In this document: positions 18,406-20,690 of the stretch, in pieces
How the letters are laid out: every line of letters begins with the position of its first letter
Numbering within the stretch: the first letter of the stretch is position 1
Source: Sphingomonadales bacterium
GTDB lineage: Bacteria > Pseudomonadota > Alphaproteobacteria > Sphingomonadales > Sphingomonadaceae
Length of the DNA: 20,690 nucleotides
Assembly: GCA_020200935.1 (NCBI GenBank)
Contig: JAIVHR010000162.1
Coordinates: forward strand, 14,371-35,060
Direction: 5' to 3'
Made by a program: the position numbers and the translations under genes
The notes under the pieces: generated by a model
Told to the model about the DNA's origin: nothing
Databases searched by the model: none
Seen by the model: only the letters and a program-made list of their open reading frames with translations

Positions 18406-19428
18406 CTAGGCAGCCTGCCCCGGCTCCGCCAGTCCATATTCCCCGGCGATAAGGCGATAGCTTTGCCTGCGCGCCGCATGGTCGGACATGATGTTGACCA
18501 GCATCATCTCATCGGCGCCATATTCCTCGGCCGCCTCGTCGATCCCGGCGCGCACCTCCCGCGGCGTGCCGACAATCGCGCGGCGGCGGCGCGCCGTCGC
18601 TTCGGGATGTTCGGCGAGCCAGCCTTCGGCGGTTTCGATCGTCGGCACCGGAATCAGCACATTGCGGCGCAGCAAGGCGCCGAGCATCGCGCCGGGACGC
18701 CCGAGCCGCACCGCCTCGTCATGGTCCTCGGCGGCGATCGCCCAGCTGGCGACCATTACCCAGGGCTCGGCGAGCGCCGCCGAAGGCTGGAAGCGCTCGC
18801 GATAGGCGCTGGCTATCGCGGCGCCGTCGCGATTGATGAAATCGGCGAAGCAATAAGGCAGGCCGGCCTCACCCGCCCAGAGCGCCGAATCCATCGACGA
18901 GCCGAGCAGCCATATCTCGGGCATCCCGCCGCCCGAGGGCAGCGTTTCGGCCAGCGGCGCGAAGGGGTGGTCGTCGGGAAGCGAGCCGGCGAAATGGTCG
19001 ACCAGCTCGGCGAGATTGTTCGGGAAATCGTCGTGTGGCATGCGCCGGCTGCGGTCGCGCTGGAGCGCGATCATCGTCCGCCCGTCGCCGCCCGGCGCGC
19101 GGCCGATGCCGAGATCGATGCGACCCGGCGCCAGCGCCGAGAGCAGGCCGAAGACTTCCGCGACCTTGAAGGGCGAATAATGCGGCAGCATGATGCCGCC
19201 CGATCCGACGCGTATCTTCTTTGTCGCCTGCGCGATCGGCCCGATCAGCACCTCGGGCGCGGCGCCAGCGAGCGCCGGGCTCGCATGATGCTCGGCGACC
19301 CAATAGCGATAATAGCCGAGCGCGTCGCAATGGCGGGCGAGATCCAGCGTGTCGGCAAGCGCGTCGGCCGCACTGCGCCCCTCGGCGATCGGCGACTGAT
19401 CGAGGACGGAGAGGGTGTAGGCGGGCAT
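18406..19428 (-). CDS. Luciferase-like (LLM class) flavin-dependent monooxygenase
   Basis: A 340-residue bacterial-luciferase-like TIM barrel that uses reduced flavin and oxygen. It shows the typical 'LSVLDQSPI' start, 'WVAEHHASP', 'RVGSGGIMLPHYSPFKVAE' and 'RIDLGIGRAPGG', and the late 'ADEMMLVNI' strand. These features match the YhbW/MsnO8-like single-subunit group; the substrate is unknown. Start ATG 19428 has AGGA about seven bases upstream. The length is normal and no defect is seen. It ends 31 bases before the cyclophilin start and could be co-transcribed with it. A composite repeat lies upstream, between it and mgtE. Confidence 0.9.
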   Translation of the reverse strand: MPAYTLSVLDQSPIAEGRSAADALADTLDLARHCDALGYYRYWVAEHHASPALAGAAPEVLIGPIAQATKKIRVGSGGIMLPHYSPFKVAEVFGLLSALAPGRIDLGIGRAPGGDGRTMIALQRDRSRRMPHDDFPNNLAELVDHFAGSLPDDHPFAPLAETLPSGGGMPEIWLLGSSMDSALWAGEAGLPYCFADFINRDGAAIASAYRERFQPSAALAEPWVMVASWAIAAEDHDEAVRLGRPGAMLGALLRRNVLIPVPTIETAEGWLAEHPEATARRRRAIVGTPREVRAGIDEAAEEYGADEMMLVNIMSDHAARRQSYRLIAGEYGLAEPGQAA

Positions 19429-19484
19429 GACGATGTCCTAACCATTCGGGAGGGGCGTGTCGAAAGTTGGATACTGGACGCTCC

Positions 19485-19698
19485 CCTCTCCCCCTGCTGG
19501 GGCAGGGGGAGAGGATACGAAGTCTTAGCGAGGAATGAGCTTAGACGAAGTTGGAGAGGGGGTGGCGCTCGCACAGCGAGCGCGCGCAGCGAAGCTGCGC
19601 TCCCCCCTCACCCAGCTCCGCCTAAATTCGCGCTTCGCTGCGCTCGCGCTCATTAAGGCTGCGCAACCCTCTCCCCCCGCTCTTGCGGGGGGAGAGGG
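19485..19698. repeat. Composite palindromic repeat cluster
   Basis: Three hairpins occur in 214 bases: CCTCTCCCCCTGC/GCAGGGGGAGAGG (19485-19514), GCGCTCGC-ACA-GCGAGCGC (19565-19583) and CCCTCTCCCCCC/GGGGGGAGAGGG (19667-19698). The outer two share the CCTCTCCCC stem, giving a nested, element-like layout. No ORF inside is credible. It fills most of the 370-base gap between the divergent monooxygenase and mgtE genes. Confidence 0.75.
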
Positions 19699-19798
19699 AG
19701 CAAGTTGGTCGCCCGTCCCGCCCGCTCACACAAATTGCTGACACAGCTTCGCCTTTCGCGCTAAGGCCCTCGCGGAGCCAACACCCCGGAGACGCGAC

Positions 19799-20690
19799 AT
19801 GGCCGAAACGACCGTCGAAGCGCCCGAAACCGAAAGCCCGAATCTCGACGAGGACGACCGGCTGCGGCCCGAATTCGTCGATGCGGTGCTCGACCGGCTC
19901 GACGAAGGCGACGACGAGGCGGTCCGCGAGCTGGTCGGCTCGCTGCATCCGGCCGACATCGCCGATCTGTTCGAGGAGGTCGATCGCGACCGGCGCGCCG
20001 AACTCGCGGCGGCGGTGACCGACCTGCTAGACGGCGAAGTGCTCGCCGAGATGAACGATTTCGTGCGCGAGGGCATCGTCGACGAGCTCGACAACGCCCA
20101 GGTCGCCGATCTCGCCGGACATCTCGAGACCGACGACGCGGTCGCGATCATCGAGGACATGACGGCGCGCGATCAGGCCGAGGTGCTGCGCGCGCTCGAC
20201 CCCGACGACCGGGCGGCGATCGAGGAGGCGCTGACCTATCCGGAAGAATCGGCCGGCCGGCTGATGCAGCGCGAGCTGGTCGCGGTGCACGAGAATATGA
20301 CCGTCGGCGACGTCATCGATTATCTGCGCGATCAGGAGGAGCTGACCACCGAATTCTGGGAAATCTTCGTCGTCGACGCCAGGCATCACCCGGTCGGCAC
20401 CTGCGCGCTTTCCTGGATCCTGAGGACCCCGCGCGCGGTCCCGGTCGCCGATGTCATGCAGCGCGACCAGACGCTGATCCCGGTCGATATGGATCAGGAG
20501 GAGGTGGCGCTGCGCTTCCAGAAATACGCGCTGATCTCGGCCGCGGTGGTCGACGATTCAGGAAGGCTGGTCGGCATGATCACCGCCGACGACATCGTCG
20601 AGATCGTCTCCGAGGAGGCCGGCGAGGACATCCTCAAATTGTCGGGCGCCGGCGAGGGCAACATCAACGAGCCGCTCGGCGAAGCCTATC
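19799..20690 (+). CDS. mgtE: MgtE-type magnesium transporter, 5' part
   Basis: An open frame from ATG 19799 runs off the right edge of the window after 297 codons without a stop. It matches the cytosolic half of MgtE channels: the superhelical N domain ('LHPADIADLFEEVD', 'ALTYPEESAGRLMQ', about residues 30-150) and tandem CBS domains (about 150-270, 'FVVDARHHPVGT', 'VVDDSGRLVGMIT'), then 'SEEAGEDILKLSGAG' leading to the first membrane helix, which lies beyond the edge. In MgtE, Mg2+ binding between the N and CBS domains closes the channel; the abundant Asp/Glu here fits. GGAG at 19788-19791 is a plausible ribosome site. No lesion is seen in the visible part. Confidence 0.93.
   Translation, partial: MAETTVEAPETESPNLDEDDRLRPEFVDAVLDRLDEGDDEAVRELVGSLHPADIADLFEEVDRDRRAELAAAVTDLLDGEVLAEMNDFVREGIVDELDNAQVADLAGHLETDDAVAIIEDMTARDQAEVLRALDPDDRAAIEEALTYPEESAGRLMQRELVAVHENMTVGDVIDYLRDQEELTTEFWEIFVVDARHHPVGTCALSWILRTPRAVPVADVMQRDQTLIPVDMDQEEVALRFQKYALISAAVVDDSGRLVGMITADDIVEIVSEEAGEDILKLSGAGEGNINEPLGEAY

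Overview
The window is GC-rich alphaproteobacterial chromosome, most likely from a sphingomonad (order Sphingomonadales). That placement rests on the gene content: a CC_3452-family secreted protein, omega subunit and bifunctional Rel genes close together, a bacterial CDC48-type AAA ATPase, and a beta-propeller amidohydrolase. The intergenic palindromes are also of kinds I associate with this group. No search was possible, so the placement is an inference.

Layout. Positions 1-6.4 kb hold three intact exported enzymes: a TolB-like propeller/amidohydrolase (+), a beta-lactamase-fold serine hydrolase (+), and a Tat-exported PhoD phosphatase (-), the last two convergent. Positions 6.4-10.6 kb hold tryptophan 2,3-dioxygenase (-), Rel (-), a CC_3452-family protein (-) divergent from an HxlR regulator (+), and rpoZ (-). 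Positions 10.7-15.9 kb hold a phospholipase D/cardiolipin-synthase-like gene (+), a small SAM methyltransferase (-), an MFS transporter (+) and a CDC48-like ATPase (-). Positions 16.3-20.7 kb hold a LysR regulator (+), a cyclophilin-SDR fusion ORF (-), a luciferase-like flavin monooxygenase (-) and the 5' part of an MgtE magnesium transporter (+), which runs off the window and has no stop codon in it. At least four palindromic repeats sit between genes.

The main observation is a pattern of damage. Six genes between 6.9 and 18.0 kb each lack one contiguous block, estimated by family comparison at roughly 120-300 bp, while the flanking coding sequence is otherwise pristine. They are kynA (internal loss plus frameshift), rel (N-terminus replaced by a terminator), the PLD gene (loss with an in-frame TAG at the join), MFS (loss plus frameshift), CDC48 (in-frame loss of the second half of D1) and cyclophilin/SDR (two genes joined in frame). 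The joins lie about 1.7-3.2 kb apart. Several of these genes are core housekeeping genes, and a hydrolase-dead Rel with an intact synthetase should be toxic. The likeliest reading is therefore lost sequence in the assembly (closed or stripped gaps, collapsed reads); real deletions are the alternative. I see no phage, plasmid, IS element, CRISPR array, tRNA or rRNA, and no convincing new defence or biosynthetic system.
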